DNA of 64,000 bases from Nitrospirota bacterium (GTDB lineage: Bacteria; Nitrospirota; Nitrospiria; Nitrospirales; Nitrospiraceae), in the NCBI GenBank assembly GCA_030645475.1, contig JAUSMA010000071.1, forward strand, positions 62,001-126,000, read 5' to 3'. A program made the position numbers and the translations under genes. Shown in pieces: positions 18,249 to 26,196 of the stretch (the first letter of the stretch is position 1; each line of letters starts with the position of its first letter). Under the pieces are notes generated by a model. That model was not told where the DNA came from, did no database searches, and saw nothing but the letters and a program-made list of their open reading frames with translations.

Positions 18249-18477
18249 ACGCTGGCACCGAATCCCGCACATCGATCTCCACCGCCGCCTGCTGAATCAA
18301 CCGACACCAAACTATACGCCTGGACACTTTTCTTTTTGGAAAAGATCTCGTGCACTCCCAGAAGCGGCTCTTGCACAACCTCCACTATGATGCTTCTGGA
18401 GATATGCGTGTGAGTCGTATAGCCGCGCACTGGTCATCAGAGTCCTGAGTGCCGCAATCTCCGCGTCCATCATCGGC
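18249..18477 (-). pseudogene. Degraded NusG/UpxY-type antiterminator, C-terminal remnant
   Basis: The DNA aligns along its whole length to the 3' half of the intact antiterminator gene at 20755-21261. Shared stretches on the plus strand include CACATCGATCTC, TGCTGAAT, CTTTTCTTT, CACTGGTCAT and GCCGCAATCTCC, with indels that break the frame. Only the KOW-domain part and a bit of the linker survive; the NGN domain is absent. It lies between a methyltransferase and the ABC flippase, where a second operon-leading antiterminator would be expected. Confidence 0.8.
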
Positions 18478-18493
18478 TCATGCGCTCAACTGT

Positions 18494-19234
18494 TTAGAAA
18501 TCCCCTCGGGTAGATCCCTTCTCCAGCACGACGAGCAGTCGAAAGGCGAGATATCGACTCAATACGCCCAGGAGACGTTCAAGAGCTAGAAGGGGAAGTG
18601 CCATCCACGTCGACATCAAAGAAGGATGATCAAAACCGCCGCTAAGCGGATAGGCGAAGAAGGCTAGGCGATGGTGGCGGAGTTTTCTCAAGCTTGGATA
18701 CAACTCGTGAAAACGCCTGCTCGATCGCTCAAATAGAATCGTCGCAATGGCCTGGTTCGCGTCAAATGGTTTTCGTCCAGCCTTCATAGGGCTCAATGTA
18801 AGAGGATCTTGACTGAAATCCACCGGCTCTGGATGCAGGAAATGGTAGACGGGCCAAGAGCAGACCGAGATATATGGGTCCATAATGATGATGCGGCCGC
18901 CAGGCTGCAGTATGCGGAGTGCCTCATCGAAGAAGTACCGAATGTTTTCAAGATGGTGCATGGTGTCAACTAGCACGATATTGGCAAAACTGCCGCTTGT
19001 GAATGGGAGCCGCTGCGCATCCACGACCGCGTCTAACCACGGCAAGCTAACGATATCGGTACAGACCACGGACGGGGCAAACTCCTTGAGATTCCCTGTC
19101 CCACCGCCGACTTCGAGCGTTCGCCCCGGCTGAAGCCATCCGGCGATCTCTCGATACCATTCCCCGTAAAGCATCCGAAGCAGGGGCTTTTCCTGCCAGA
19201 CCATCTGGTGTCGCCGTAAAATCTCATCGGACAT
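18494..19234 (-). CDS. Class I SAM-dependent methyltransferase
   Basis: A 246-residue protein from an ATG that overlaps the upstream stop as TAATG. GRTLEVGGGTGNLKEF is SAM motif I, followed by VVCTDIVSLPW, NIVLVDTMHHLENI (motif IV region) and ALRILQPGGRIIIMDPY. The C-terminus is hydrophobic (ALPLLALERLLGVLSRYLAFRLL), which suggests membrane association. The substrate is unknown. Translational coupling to the methyltransferase-glycosyltransferase fusion upstream suggests a joint role in handling a lipid-linked sugar. Confidence 0.8.
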   Translation of the reverse strand: MSDEILRRHQMVWQEKPLLRMLYGEWYREIAGWLQPGRTLEVGGGTGNLKEFAPSVVCTDIVSLPWLDAVVDAQRLPFTSGSFANIVLVDTMHHLENIRYFFDEALRILQPGGRIIIMDPYISVCSWPVYHFLHPEPVDFSQDPLTLSPMKAGRKPFDANQAIATILFERSSRRFHELYPSLRKLRHHRLAFFAYPLSGGFDHPSLMSTWMALPLLALERLLGVLSRYLAFRLLVVLEKGSTRGDF

Positions 19235-20703
19235 TACACAGCCTTCAGCCGGAAGAAACCATACACCGTCATCTTCAGCAGGAGCCACCCATGCGTGAAG
19301 CGATGGATATTAGTAGTCCCGTAGGTTCGCTCCTGGTAACGGATGGGCACTTCGAGAATCTTGAGATTGAGCTTGGACGCCCCGAACAGCAGATCGAAAT
19401 CACCGAAGGGATCGAACTCGCCGAAATATGATCGATTCGCGACAATGCGTTCGTAGTCTCTCCGGAACAATACTTTCGTTCCACAGAGCGTGTCCTTAAT
19501 CCGTTCACCGAGTAACCAGGAAAACGCCATGCTGAAAAACTTATTCCCCAACAGATTCAGATAGCGCATGGCTTCGTGTTCCATGGGATAGACCAGTCGG
19601 CTTCCATTGATGAACTCCCCCTTGCCGCTCGTAATCGCCTCATAGAATTTAGGGAGGTCTTCCGGAGGCATCGTGAGATCCGCATCGAGAATCATGAGAA
19701 TGTCCCCCGTGGCATGCGTAAAGCCCTTGCGCACGGCGTCGCCCTTGCCCTTTCCATCTTGCACGAGCAACGTGATGTCTTTCTCAGGATATTGCGCGAT
19801 CACCCGCTGAATCTCATCGGGAGTTCCATCCGTCGAATGGCCATCGACGAAGATAACCTCTTGATGACGGCCAAAAGAGGGAAGACGCGCGACAGCCGCC
19901 TCGATGTTCCCTTTCTCATTGCGGCAGGGAATCACGACCGTCACCGTCTGCGGTTCATGCGCAGCCACGGTGCGCATCCGGGCCACCATATAGTGACAGA
20001 GACACAGATGAGTCAGTCCTGGGAAATAGGCCAGAAATCGATTCGCGATGCTCGAAAGAATCGGGATGCCCAGAGGCATCAACAGACGCCGTTCCGCCTT
20101 CACGACCTCAAAGTCGGCCAGCCGGAGAAGATTTCTGATATCCGCTGGCGAAAGCCAGCTTTGCTCCTCTTGCGGCATTTTCAGGTCTACCTGCTCCAGC
20201 AATCTGAGGACGGGCTCCCACAAGAAATTGTAGTACGCAATGACAATGCGAGTCGTGGGAGTACAACAGCGACGGAGCTGCTTCAATGTCGCTTCAACGT
20301 CGAGCACATGTCCGACGAGATCGACGAGCAGAATGACGTCGAATGTCTCATCAAGTGCCAGCGCTTCTCCATCTCCGACCAGAAATTCCAATTCCGGGTG
20401 GCGCCTGGTGGCTTCCCTGACCATGGCCTCACTGAGATCAATCCCTAATCCACGCTGTGGTTTGAGCGCCGCAAGCTGGTCACCCAACCCACATCCAATT
20501 TCCAACACCCTCAGGCCCTCCGGTATCAAAAACCGGAGGTAGCGTCGCTGATCGTTGTAATAGCAGGATGCCCGCCATTGCCACGATTCTCGTTCAGACG
20601 CTAAGCGGTCGAATCGATCCCGAATGGCCTGCTTCTTGAGCATCGCTCTCTGGCCGAGAGACTGTGAAGGGGAAAGCTGCGGGGATACAGCGACTGAGTT
20701 CAT
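19234..20703 (-). CDS. Fusion: SAM methyltransferase plus GT2 (DPM1/ArnC-like) glycosyltransferase
   Basis: The first half (to about residue 235) is a methyltransferase domain with LRVLEIGCGLGDQLAAL, GLGIDLSEAMVREA and FDVILLVDLVGHVLD. The second half is a polyprenyl-phosphate-type GT2 domain: VTVVIPCRNEKGNIEAAV, EVIFVDGHSTDGTPDEI, GKGKGDAVRKGF, LMILDADLTMPPEDL and DTLCGTKVLFRRDYERI. This resembles the family transferring a sugar to undecaprenyl phosphate. The start is uncertain: ATG at 20703 is used, with possible starts at 20739 and 20643. The gene follows the antiterminator by about 50 bp and is translationally coupled to the methyltransferase below it. Confidence 0.8.
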   Translation of the reverse strand: MNSVAVSPQLSPSQSLGQRAMLKKQAIRDRFDRLASERESWQWRASCYYNDQRRYLRFLIPEGLRVLEIGCGLGDQLAALKPQRGLGIDLSEAMVREATRRHPELEFLVGDGEALALDETFDVILLVDLVGHVLDVEATLKQLRRCCTPTTRIVIAYYNFLWEPVLRLLEQVDLKMPQEEQSWLSPADIRNLLRLADFEVVKAERRLLMPLGIPILSSIANRFLAYFPGLTHLCLCHYMVARMRTVAAHEPQTVTVVIPCRNEKGNIEAAVARLPSFGRHQEVIFVDGHSTDGTPDEIQRVIAQYPEKDITLLVQDGKGKGDAVRKGFTHATGDILMILDADLTMPPEDLPKFYEAITSGKGEFINGSRLVYPMEHEAMRYLNLLGNKFFSMAFSWLLGERIKDTLCGTKVLFRRDYERIVANRSYFGEFDPFGDFDLLFGASKLNLKILEVPIRYQERTYGTTNIHRFTHGWLLLKMTVYGFFRLKAV

Positions 20704-20754
20704 TATGCAACGGCTAAATGTCGCGAAAGGAGCATACAATCGTGGAACAGACGC

Positions 20755-21261
20755 CTAGGCCGGCACCACATCGTTCACATCGATCTCTACTGCTGCGGCT
20801 TGCTGAATGAGGCGAACACCCAATACCAAGCGGTGGTGCTTTTCTTTACGCAAGAGAATTCCGCGAACCCCTTGCAACGGACCTCGAATTACTTCCACCT
20901 GCATGCCCTCGTGCAGATACGGATGCGAATCATACGGCAGCACACTGGTCATGAGAATTCTGAGCGCCGCAATCTCCTCGTCCTCGATCGGTTCCGGACA
21001 ATGGCTGGCACCGACAATATCAACCACACCGATCGTCTTCAACACCGGCAGCTTTTGGTCAGATGCAAAGCGGACAAAGCAGTATCCAGAAAAGAGAGGA
21101 ACCTCGACCTCTTTTTTCCGATCCTTCCATTGGCTCAGTCGCTTGACCGTCGGCAATAACGGCTCAATCCCCTGATTCGCAAGCTGGTCGCGCACGATCT
21201 TTTCATGACGAGATCGCGTCCGCAATGCATACCAACGTGACTGCGACTGAGGTCCGAGCAC
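20755..21261 (-). CDS. NusG/RfaH/UpxY-type transcription antiterminator
   Basis: A 168-residue NusG paralogue. The N-terminal NGN domain starts RWYALRTRSRHEKIVRDQL and contains FSGYCFVRF; the C-terminal KOW domain reads GMQVEVIRGPLQGVRGILL and ends in EIDVNDVV. Specialised NusG paralogues such as RfaH and UpxY are encoded at the head of long polysaccharide operons and let RNA polymerase read through them. Position and length fit the UpxY group. A degraded second copy lies at 18249-18477. Confidence 0.88.
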   Translation of the reverse strand: MLGPQSQSRWYALRTRSRHEKIVRDQLANQGIEPLLPTVKRLSQWKDRKKEVEVPLFSGYCFVRFASDQKLPVLKTIGVVDIVGASHCPEPIEDEEIAALRILMTSVLPYDSHPYLHEGMQVEVIRGPLQGVRGILLRKEKHHRLVLGVRLIQQAAAVEIDVNDVVPA

Positions 21262-21295
21262 AGCTCCGCCCTTTCACTTACAGATCCAGATCGCA

Positions 21296-21305
21296 CGTAC
21301 CGCAC
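21296..21305 (-). promoter_or_regulatory. Putative antiterminator loading site (ops-like), copy 1
   Basis: On the minus strand GTGCGGTACG followed by TG lies 35 bases before the antiterminator ATG. GCGGTACGTG differs from the core of the RfaH ops site (GCGGTAGCGTG) by one missing base. The same decamer precedes the ABC flippase gene at 18146-18155. The assignment rests on resemblance and position only. Confidence 0.35.
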
Positions 21306-21337
21306 ACATTTCCGCCGCGCACGAACGCGGCCTGGGC

Positions 21338-21925
21338 TTATACCCGTAGGCCGAGGCTCAACACCTTTTCTCGAAGCACGCCCGACTGGACTAACTGCTC
21401 TTCACAGGCTGACGCATGCTCGAGATCCGTAATCAAGACCCAATCAAATTGCCATCGACTCACCTGGTCAGGTGAAGAAACGGGGCAAGACAGAAACGAC
21501 TCACGCGCGCTTCCGTCAATAAATCCTACACAATCAATATTCATCTCTCGAAGCGACAGATAGGCCAATTCGGCTAATTCAGTCGTTCCGTAGATCACCA
21601 CCCGCTGACCATGCGAGCCGTCGAGCCTGGACATCATCTCTTTAAGCCGAGCACGCATGTCTCGGTAGTACGAGAGAGAGTGCTGCATATAGAGATAGGT
21701 CAGTCGAGACTTTTCTGCGAGTCCTTGCGGGGTCAACAGATACTGAATGCGGTTGCGAGGGATGGTGGTGATCTTGATGCAGCCCTTGCGAGCGAGACGC
21801 TTGAGATACAGATTCGTCAGGCCAAGCGCCACACCAAGTTTCGTCGAGAGTGATCGCTGCGTCACGCCAGCGTCGCGCTCGACTTCTGAGAGCAAAAGGA
21901 GATCCCGTTGACCTTGTACGTTCAT
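21338..21925 (-). CDS. Winged-helix regulator with C-terminal Rossmann-like sensor domain
   Basis: A 195-residue protein. Residues 8-75 form a MarR/LrpA-like winged helix: TQRSLSTKLGVALGLTNLYL is the helix-turn-helix and GCIKITTIPRNRIQYLLTPQG the wing. After a helical linker, RVVIYGTTELAELAYLSL looks like the first strand and glycine loop of a Rossmann-like fold of the type seen at the start of PglD-like or CoA-binding domains. It sits immediately before the antiterminator gene, so it likely controls transcription of the glycan locus, perhaps in response to a nucleotide sugar or similar metabolite. The ligand is unknown. Confidence 0.78.
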   Translation of the reverse strand: MNVQGQRDLLLLSEVERDAGVTQRSLSTKLGVALGLTNLYLKRLARKGCIKITTIPRNRIQYLLTPQGLAEKSRLTYLYMQHSLSYYRDMRARLKEMMSRLDGSHGQRVVIYGTTELAELAYLSLREMNIDCVGFIDGSARESFLSCPVSSPDQVSRWQFDWVLITDLEHASACEEQLVQSGVLREKVLSLGLRV

Positions 21926-21950
21926 GAGCACAACCCCAACAGAGCGTTGC

Positions 21951-21986
21951 GTTCACGATATGAACATACAAGCCATTGTGAGTCAA
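21951..21986 (-). promoter_or_regulatory. Possible promoter and operator of the glycan-locus regulator
   Basis: On the minus strand TTGACT (21981-21986) matches a -35 box, though no good -10 box is placed correctly after it. A perfect short inverted repeat GTTCA-TATCG-TGAAC (21951-21965) follows, 26 bases before the ATG of the winged-helix regulator. An operator for autoregulation is plausible, not shown. Confidence 0.3.
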
Positions 21987-22167
21987 GAGAAATTATCGCA
22001 CTGAGGCCCACGGAGGGTCGTGGGTGAAACTGGCGACACTGGATACTTATTTAGACCAGACTGCAGCTTTGGAGAAGAGAGGCCTCCGAAAGCGCTTCAT
22101 CGGGCAGGCACAATCTACCGTCGACTCGAACGGGCTGCGGGCATATGTCAACAACCCGATCGTCATC

Positions 22168-22959
22168 TTATCCATCACATTTCTCGATCAGCGTATGCCC
22201 ATAGCGAAATCGTTCGTACCGCTTGATCCATTTGTTCCTGATATTGGTCCAGCGCCGTGCAGCCCAATTGCCACGCACGGTTCGATTCCACTTCTTTTTG
22301 AAATGGGCAAGATTTTCGGCGGGGTACACCTTGGTCTCGGATCGCTTGATGGCATCCTGCGTCACCATGCTGAAATGATGAATGAGGACCGATCCCGTCA
22401 TACCGACCGAAAACCCCGCTGCCTGCGCGCGCCAAAAAAAGTCGATGTCTTCGCAGCCCCCATAGGCAAAGGCCTCGTCGAACAAACCGACACGATCAAA
22501 TACCTCACGTTTGATTACCAGACAGGCTCCATATAACTCTGCCCGCGTGGCGTCCTTGCATGATCGCGTAAATTCGATGGCATAGGCGTTCAAATCGTAA
22601 TTCAGGTGCCCCTCGCGTGCCGCAGGGCTGACAATCCCGTGATCCGCCTGCTCCATAAATTCCAGCAGGCCTTCGATCCAGCCCTTCGTCACAACGATAT
22701 CGTTGTTCAGAATACCGATAACCTCGCCGTGGCTGGCGCGCACGCCCTGATTCCACGCCTTGGCGCAGCCGAGGTTCTGTTGATTCGTGATCACCGTCGC
22801 CTTCACGTCGCGCAGAAACTCCTGCGTTCCATCGGTCGAGGCATTGTCCACGATGATGAGTTCATAGGGTTGCTCCGTGCAACGCGCGATGGATTCGAGA
22901 CATTGCCTCGTATAGTCCAACTGGTTATACACGGGGATCACAAGACTAATTTTTTTCAT
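22168..22959 (-). CDS. Glycosyltransferase family 2 (rhamnosyltransferase-like)
   Basis: A 263-residue GT-A enzyme: ISLVIPVYNQLDYTRQCLESI, LIIVDNASTDGTQEFL, NLGCAKAWNQGV, and GILNNDIVVTKGWIE, where NND takes the DXD role, followed by GGCEDIDFFWRAQAAG. These are traits of the WcaA/rhamnosyltransferase-like group. The ATG at 22959 lies 8 bases after the stop of the upstream gene and has GGGAA upstream; a longer start at 22986 is open but overlaps. The donor and acceptor sugars are unknown. Confidence 0.85.
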   Translation of the reverse strand: MKKISLVIPVYNQLDYTRQCLESIARCTEQPYELIIVDNASTDGTQEFLRDVKATVITNQQNLGCAKAWNQGVRASHGEVIGILNNDIVVTKGWIEGLLEFMEQADHGIVSPAAREGHLNYDLNAYAIEFTRSCKDATRAELYGACLVIKREVFDRVGLFDEAFAYGGCEDIDFFWRAQAAGFSVGMTGSVLIHHFSMVTQDAIKRSETKVYPAENLAHFKKKWNRTVRGNWAARRWTNIRNKWIKRYERFRYGHTLIEKCDG

Positions 22960-22967
22960 CGCGTTCC

Positions 22968-24062
22968 CTATAAAGCGTTCCGGCATATCTCCAAGAACTG
23001 CGCGGCGCGCGGTTCACAGGCATGAAATTTCAGCAGATGGGCGTGCCCTGCACCTGCAATGGCTTCCCGCTCGGCATCGTGGGAGGCATAGTATCGGACC
23101 AACGTCTGCAAATCACTCAAATCGGGTTGGCAAAAGACGGCATGTGTACGATGCTCGTAGTTATGCGGAATCACAATGTCAGGTTTCTCGGATAGCAGAA
23201 AAGTTCCACTGGCGACGATCTCCCAATAGCGCAACGTATCGAACCCTCCTCCCCGTATCGAGACGGCCACCTTCGATCTCGCCAGGGTGCGATAATAGTC
23301 CTCCGGCGAGAGTTTTCGTCGCTGGATTTCCTCCGGCACCGTAGAAGGATCCCTGATCTTGGCGATCAATCGCTTCAGGGTTGTCGCTTCGAGCTTATAC
23401 GCCTTATCCGTCGCCGCCGCATACAATCCTGCCGCCACCGTCAGCCCCTCATGCGCCAGCGGTTCGAGGAGGGCCATGGCTTGCGCTCGTTTTTGGTGCG
23501 AGGCAATGCCATAGAACGACACGTCGATATCCTTCGCGCAGCCATGGTGCTGAGGAATAGCATCGGGCACCACACACATCGTGAGCGGATGGGTCCGCTC
23601 GAATAATCGGCGATTGAAATGGAAGGCCCTGGCACAGTCCACAAAACGCCCCAACTTCGACGTCGAAGTCCAGCGGTACTCGCGTTTGAAATACGCCGCG
23701 AACTGGAATCGCGCATCCACTTCATGTCGAATACGCGAATCGTCCGCGCCGTCAATGTAGACGATGGGCGGGAGCGGAACCGCTTGGCTCAGCCGCTCCA
23801 GATTGGCAAGACAGTCAGACCGGTGCGAAGCAACACAGACCAGATCGAACGCCTTGTCCCGCAACAAATCGCAAATATCGGTTTCCGAATACCCGAGGTC
23901 TGGAACTTGCGGAAGGAACCACCGCTTATCTTCAGGTCTGTGAAAAATGTTCTTGGAGGGAAAATCGACCACCTGTTCCCGGCCTAATAACCTAACAAGA
24001 CCAATATACAACGGATCGGAAACCAGGTCCTGGAGTTGATCAACGACAAATAGAATCTTCAT
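22968..24062 (-). CDS. CgeB-like glycosyltransferase (GT-B fold)
   Basis: A 364-residue protein. It begins MKILFVVDQLQDLVSDPLY and has PPIVYIDGADDS, DIDVSFYGIASHQKRAQAM, YRTLARSKVAVSIRGGGFD and then TLRYWEIVASGTFLLSEKPDIVIP. The last stretch (R-x-x-E-x-x-A-x-G-T) corresponds to the donor-binding region of CgeB/Glyco_trans_1_2 type enzymes. The gene is four bases from the methyltransferase upstream and eight from the GT2 gene downstream, so it is part of the same transcription unit. The sugar is unknown. Confidence 0.72.
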   Translation of the reverse strand: MKILFVVDQLQDLVSDPLYIGLVRLLGREQVVDFPSKNIFHRPEDKRWFLPQVPDLGYSETDICDLLRDKAFDLVCVASHRSDCLANLERLSQAVPLPPIVYIDGADDSRIRHEVDARFQFAAYFKREYRWTSTSKLGRFVDCARAFHFNRRLFERTHPLTMCVVPDAIPQHHGCAKDIDVSFYGIASHQKRAQAMALLEPLAHEGLTVAAGLYAAATDKAYKLEATTLKRLIAKIRDPSTVPEEIQRRKLSPEDYYRTLARSKVAVSIRGGGFDTLRYWEIVASGTFLLSEKPDIVIPHNYEHRTHAVFCQPDLSDLQTLVRYYASHDAEREAIAGAGHAHLLKFHACEPRAAQFLEICRNAL

Positions 24063-24065
24063 GTC

Positions 24066-25070
24066 TTAGGATGGTTTTTCAGCCATCGCCTTGAGTTCTC
24101 CTCCATATCCAAGATGCCCAAGGACGAGACAACCCACACCCGCCACATGGCGCAACACGCTGCCATGTTTCCGTTGACTCTTTGCGACGTACTGAAAATA
24201 ACAATCTGCGCTCCCCAGGAAAGACGACTTACTTGTGCTGGTCGTTGTCTTCACAGCCTGAAAGCCTGCCAATTCAAGGAGTCTCGCACTTGAGCGCCGA
24301 TCGAAATGGAACAAATGCCGTGGAGGGTCCCAGGCAACCCACCAATCGCCGAACAATGCCGCTTCGGCACTCCCTGCGTTCGGGAGAAAAAGCAGTACCC
24401 GGCCTCCCGGCTTCAAGATTCGACGGGCCTCCTGAAGGGTGGCAACCGGATCAAACACATGCTCTAACGAATGACTGAAGTTCACGACGTCGAAATAATT
24501 GCTCTCAAATCCTGCCGTTAAGAGGTCGCCCTCCTTCACGTTCAATCCGACGCTCTGTGCCCGGCTGACGGCGACCGGGCTGAAATCCACCCCGTACACA
24601 TCCCAGCCCTGCCCGCGAAGCTCTTGGAGCAGTCGCCCTGGGCCGCACCCGACGTCTAACAATCGCCCCTGGCCTTTGAACGGAAGAATATCGCGTCCAG
24701 CAAATCGCAAATGCCAATATTCCGGATAGAGCGCGATACGCCTGAGCAGCCGGACCACCCAGCTGCGGCTCGTGCCGGGATACCCGTAAAACTCTTCCCG
24801 AATCCCCTTCTTCATCACTTTCGACAACCGCTTAAACAAGCGATCCACCTTCGTCCGACTGGAGAGTTCGGCCGGGGGATAATACTCCGATGGATAATAG
24901 GCCTTGATCTCCTCTCGGGTCGGTCGCGGATTCAGATACGTGAACCCACAGGGACAGGTGATCAGAGTGAAGGTCTCATCCTTGACGTCAGCATTGCACG
25001 CACCGGTGGACGGAATGACTCGCGCCGTTCCACCAGTGGATCCACAGAGAATACAGGCAACCGTTTCCAT
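24066..25070 (-). CDS. Class I SAM-dependent methyltransferase with N-terminal zinc-ribbon
   Basis: The 334-residue protein starts METVACILCGSTGG, with a second cysteine pair in LITCPCGFTYLNPRP that completes a small zinc site. The methyltransferase domain has GRLLDVGCGPGRLLQEL, VYGVDFSPVAVSRA, FDVVNFSHSLEHVFDP and RRILKPGGRVLLFLPN. The ATG at 25070 has AAGGA ten bases upstream; a TTG at 25091 directly after the upstream stop is the alternative. It probably methylates a glycan or a glycan precursor. Confidence 0.82.
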   Translation of the reverse strand: METVACILCGSTGGTARVIPSTGACNADVKDETFTLITCPCGFTYLNPRPTREEIKAYYPSEYYPPAELSSRTKVDRLFKRLSKVMKKGIREEFYGYPGTSRSWVVRLLRRIALYPEYWHLRFAGRDILPFKGQGRLLDVGCGPGRLLQELRGQGWDVYGVDFSPVAVSRAQSVGLNVKEGDLLTAGFESNYFDVVNFSHSLEHVFDPVATLQEARRILKPGGRVLLFLPNAGSAEAALFGDWWVAWDPPRHLFHFDRRSSARLLELAGFQAVKTTTSTSKSSFLGSADCYFQYVAKSQRKHGSVLRHVAGVGCLVLGHLGYGGELKAMAEKPS

Positions 25071-25091
25071 CGTGTATGCGTCCTTCGTCAA

Positions 25092-26135
25092 TCAGCGGCA
25101 GGCGGATTCGGATGTTCCGCTGCGGCGACCTAGTGGAATCAACCGTTGAATCCTGGCGAGCACCTCGCCAAGATCGATCTGTTTCATGCAATTCTCTTCT
25201 TCCCGCATGCAGGTTGGATGAAAACATGCGCGGCAATCAAGCCCCTTGTAGATGACCTCAGCCGGTCCGCCACGCGGTCCCCACTCATCGGGATTTGAGG
25301 GACCGAATAATGCCACCATCGGTGTGCCCACTGCTGCGGCAATATGCATGGCTCCACTGTCGTTTCCGACAAATAGCGCTGCGCGTTGTGCGATCGCGGC
25401 AAATTCCTTGAGCGTCGCCTGTCCCGCCAAACTGATCGGACGGCTTTTCGCCGCCACCTGAATGCGTTGTGCCAGTGCCTCGTCTTCCCGACTGCCACCG
25501 ATGAGGACCTGACAGCCATAGTCGCTCGCAAGGCGATCGGCGAGTTCGGCAAATCGTTCTGGCGGCCAGGCCTTGAACCAATAACGGGCGGCCGGCTGAA
25601 GGATGGCGATGGGTTGATCTCCTCTGACACCGAGCCGTCCGAGCAATTGGTCGGCATGCGCGACATCCTCTCCAGTCAGGCATAACCTGGGAGGCTCCTT
25701 GCTTGCGTGAAGACCCAACGGTTTCAATGCGGCCACGTCCCGGTCAATCCGATGCTGTACACCTGGTCCAGGCTGGACCACCTGCGTATAACACCGCCCA
25801 CGCCAACGATGCTCGTCGTTAAATCCAATTCGAACCGGCGCCCCGCTGATCCAACTCAAAAACGCAGACCGGTCTCCATCCGTCAAATCGATAACCGTGT
25901 CGAATCGCCGACGACGCAGCCCGAGGATAAGCCGCCATTGTGCCGTCAGCGATCCTTTGTCGAGGACCATGATCTCGTCCAGGTCCTGGTTGCCGGACAA
26001 CAGGCCTTCGGTCCCGCGATTCACCATCATCGTGATCCGGACATCCGGTCTTGCCGCTTTGATCGCACGCACAGTCGGCGTCGCCAATAAGACGTCACCA
26101 ATGTAGCGCAGCTTGATGATCAGGACGTTTGTCAT
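25092..26135 (-). CDS. Glycosyltransferase family 9, heptosyltransferase III-like
   Basis: A 347-residue GT9 enzyme starting MTNVLIIKLRYIGDVLLATP, the KLRxIGDxLLxTP N-terminus of the WaaQ/RfaQ group. In the C-terminal domain, LFVGNDSGAMHIAAAVGTPMVALFGPS and SNPDEWGP form the ADP-heptose site. Members add heptose to the LPS inner core. It is one of four GT9 domains in the window (also at 31109, 32125 and 33224), which indicates a heptose-rich core. The exact acceptor is inferred only by group. Confidence 0.83.
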   Translation of the reverse strand: MTNVLIIKLRYIGDVLLATPTVRAIKAARPDVRITMMVNRGTEGLLSGNQDLDEIMVLDKGSLTAQWRLILGLRRRRFDTVIDLTDGDRSAFLSWISGAPVRIGFNDEHRWRGRCYTQVVQPGPGVQHRIDRDVAALKPLGLHASKEPPRLCLTGEDVAHADQLLGRLGVRGDQPIAILQPAARYWFKAWPPERFAELADRLASDYGCQVLIGGSREDEALAQRIQVAAKSRPISLAGQATLKEFAAIAQRAALFVGNDSGAMHIAAAVGTPMVALFGPSNPDEWGPRGGPAEVIYKGLDCRACFHPTCMREEENCMKQIDLGEVLARIQRLIPLGRRSGTSESACR

Positions 26136-26196
26136 GGGAAAAGAGCTGATGGCGTATAGTTGATGGAAAGAAAAAGAAACTGATTGTTCATCGCCC

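Noticed and set aside
18173-18430. An 85-codon minus-strand open frame considered as a small gene
   Set aside because: Its sequence is the out-of-frame remnant of the antiterminator gene, so it is listed as a pseudogene instead.
19576-20448. A 290-codon plus-strand open frame opposite the methyltransferase-GT2 fusion
   Set aside because: No domain or start site of note; the minus strand has clear SAM and GT2 motifs.
22024-22536. A 170-codon plus-strand open frame near the end of the GT2 gene
   Set aside because: Mostly antisense to the GT2 gene and without recognisable features.
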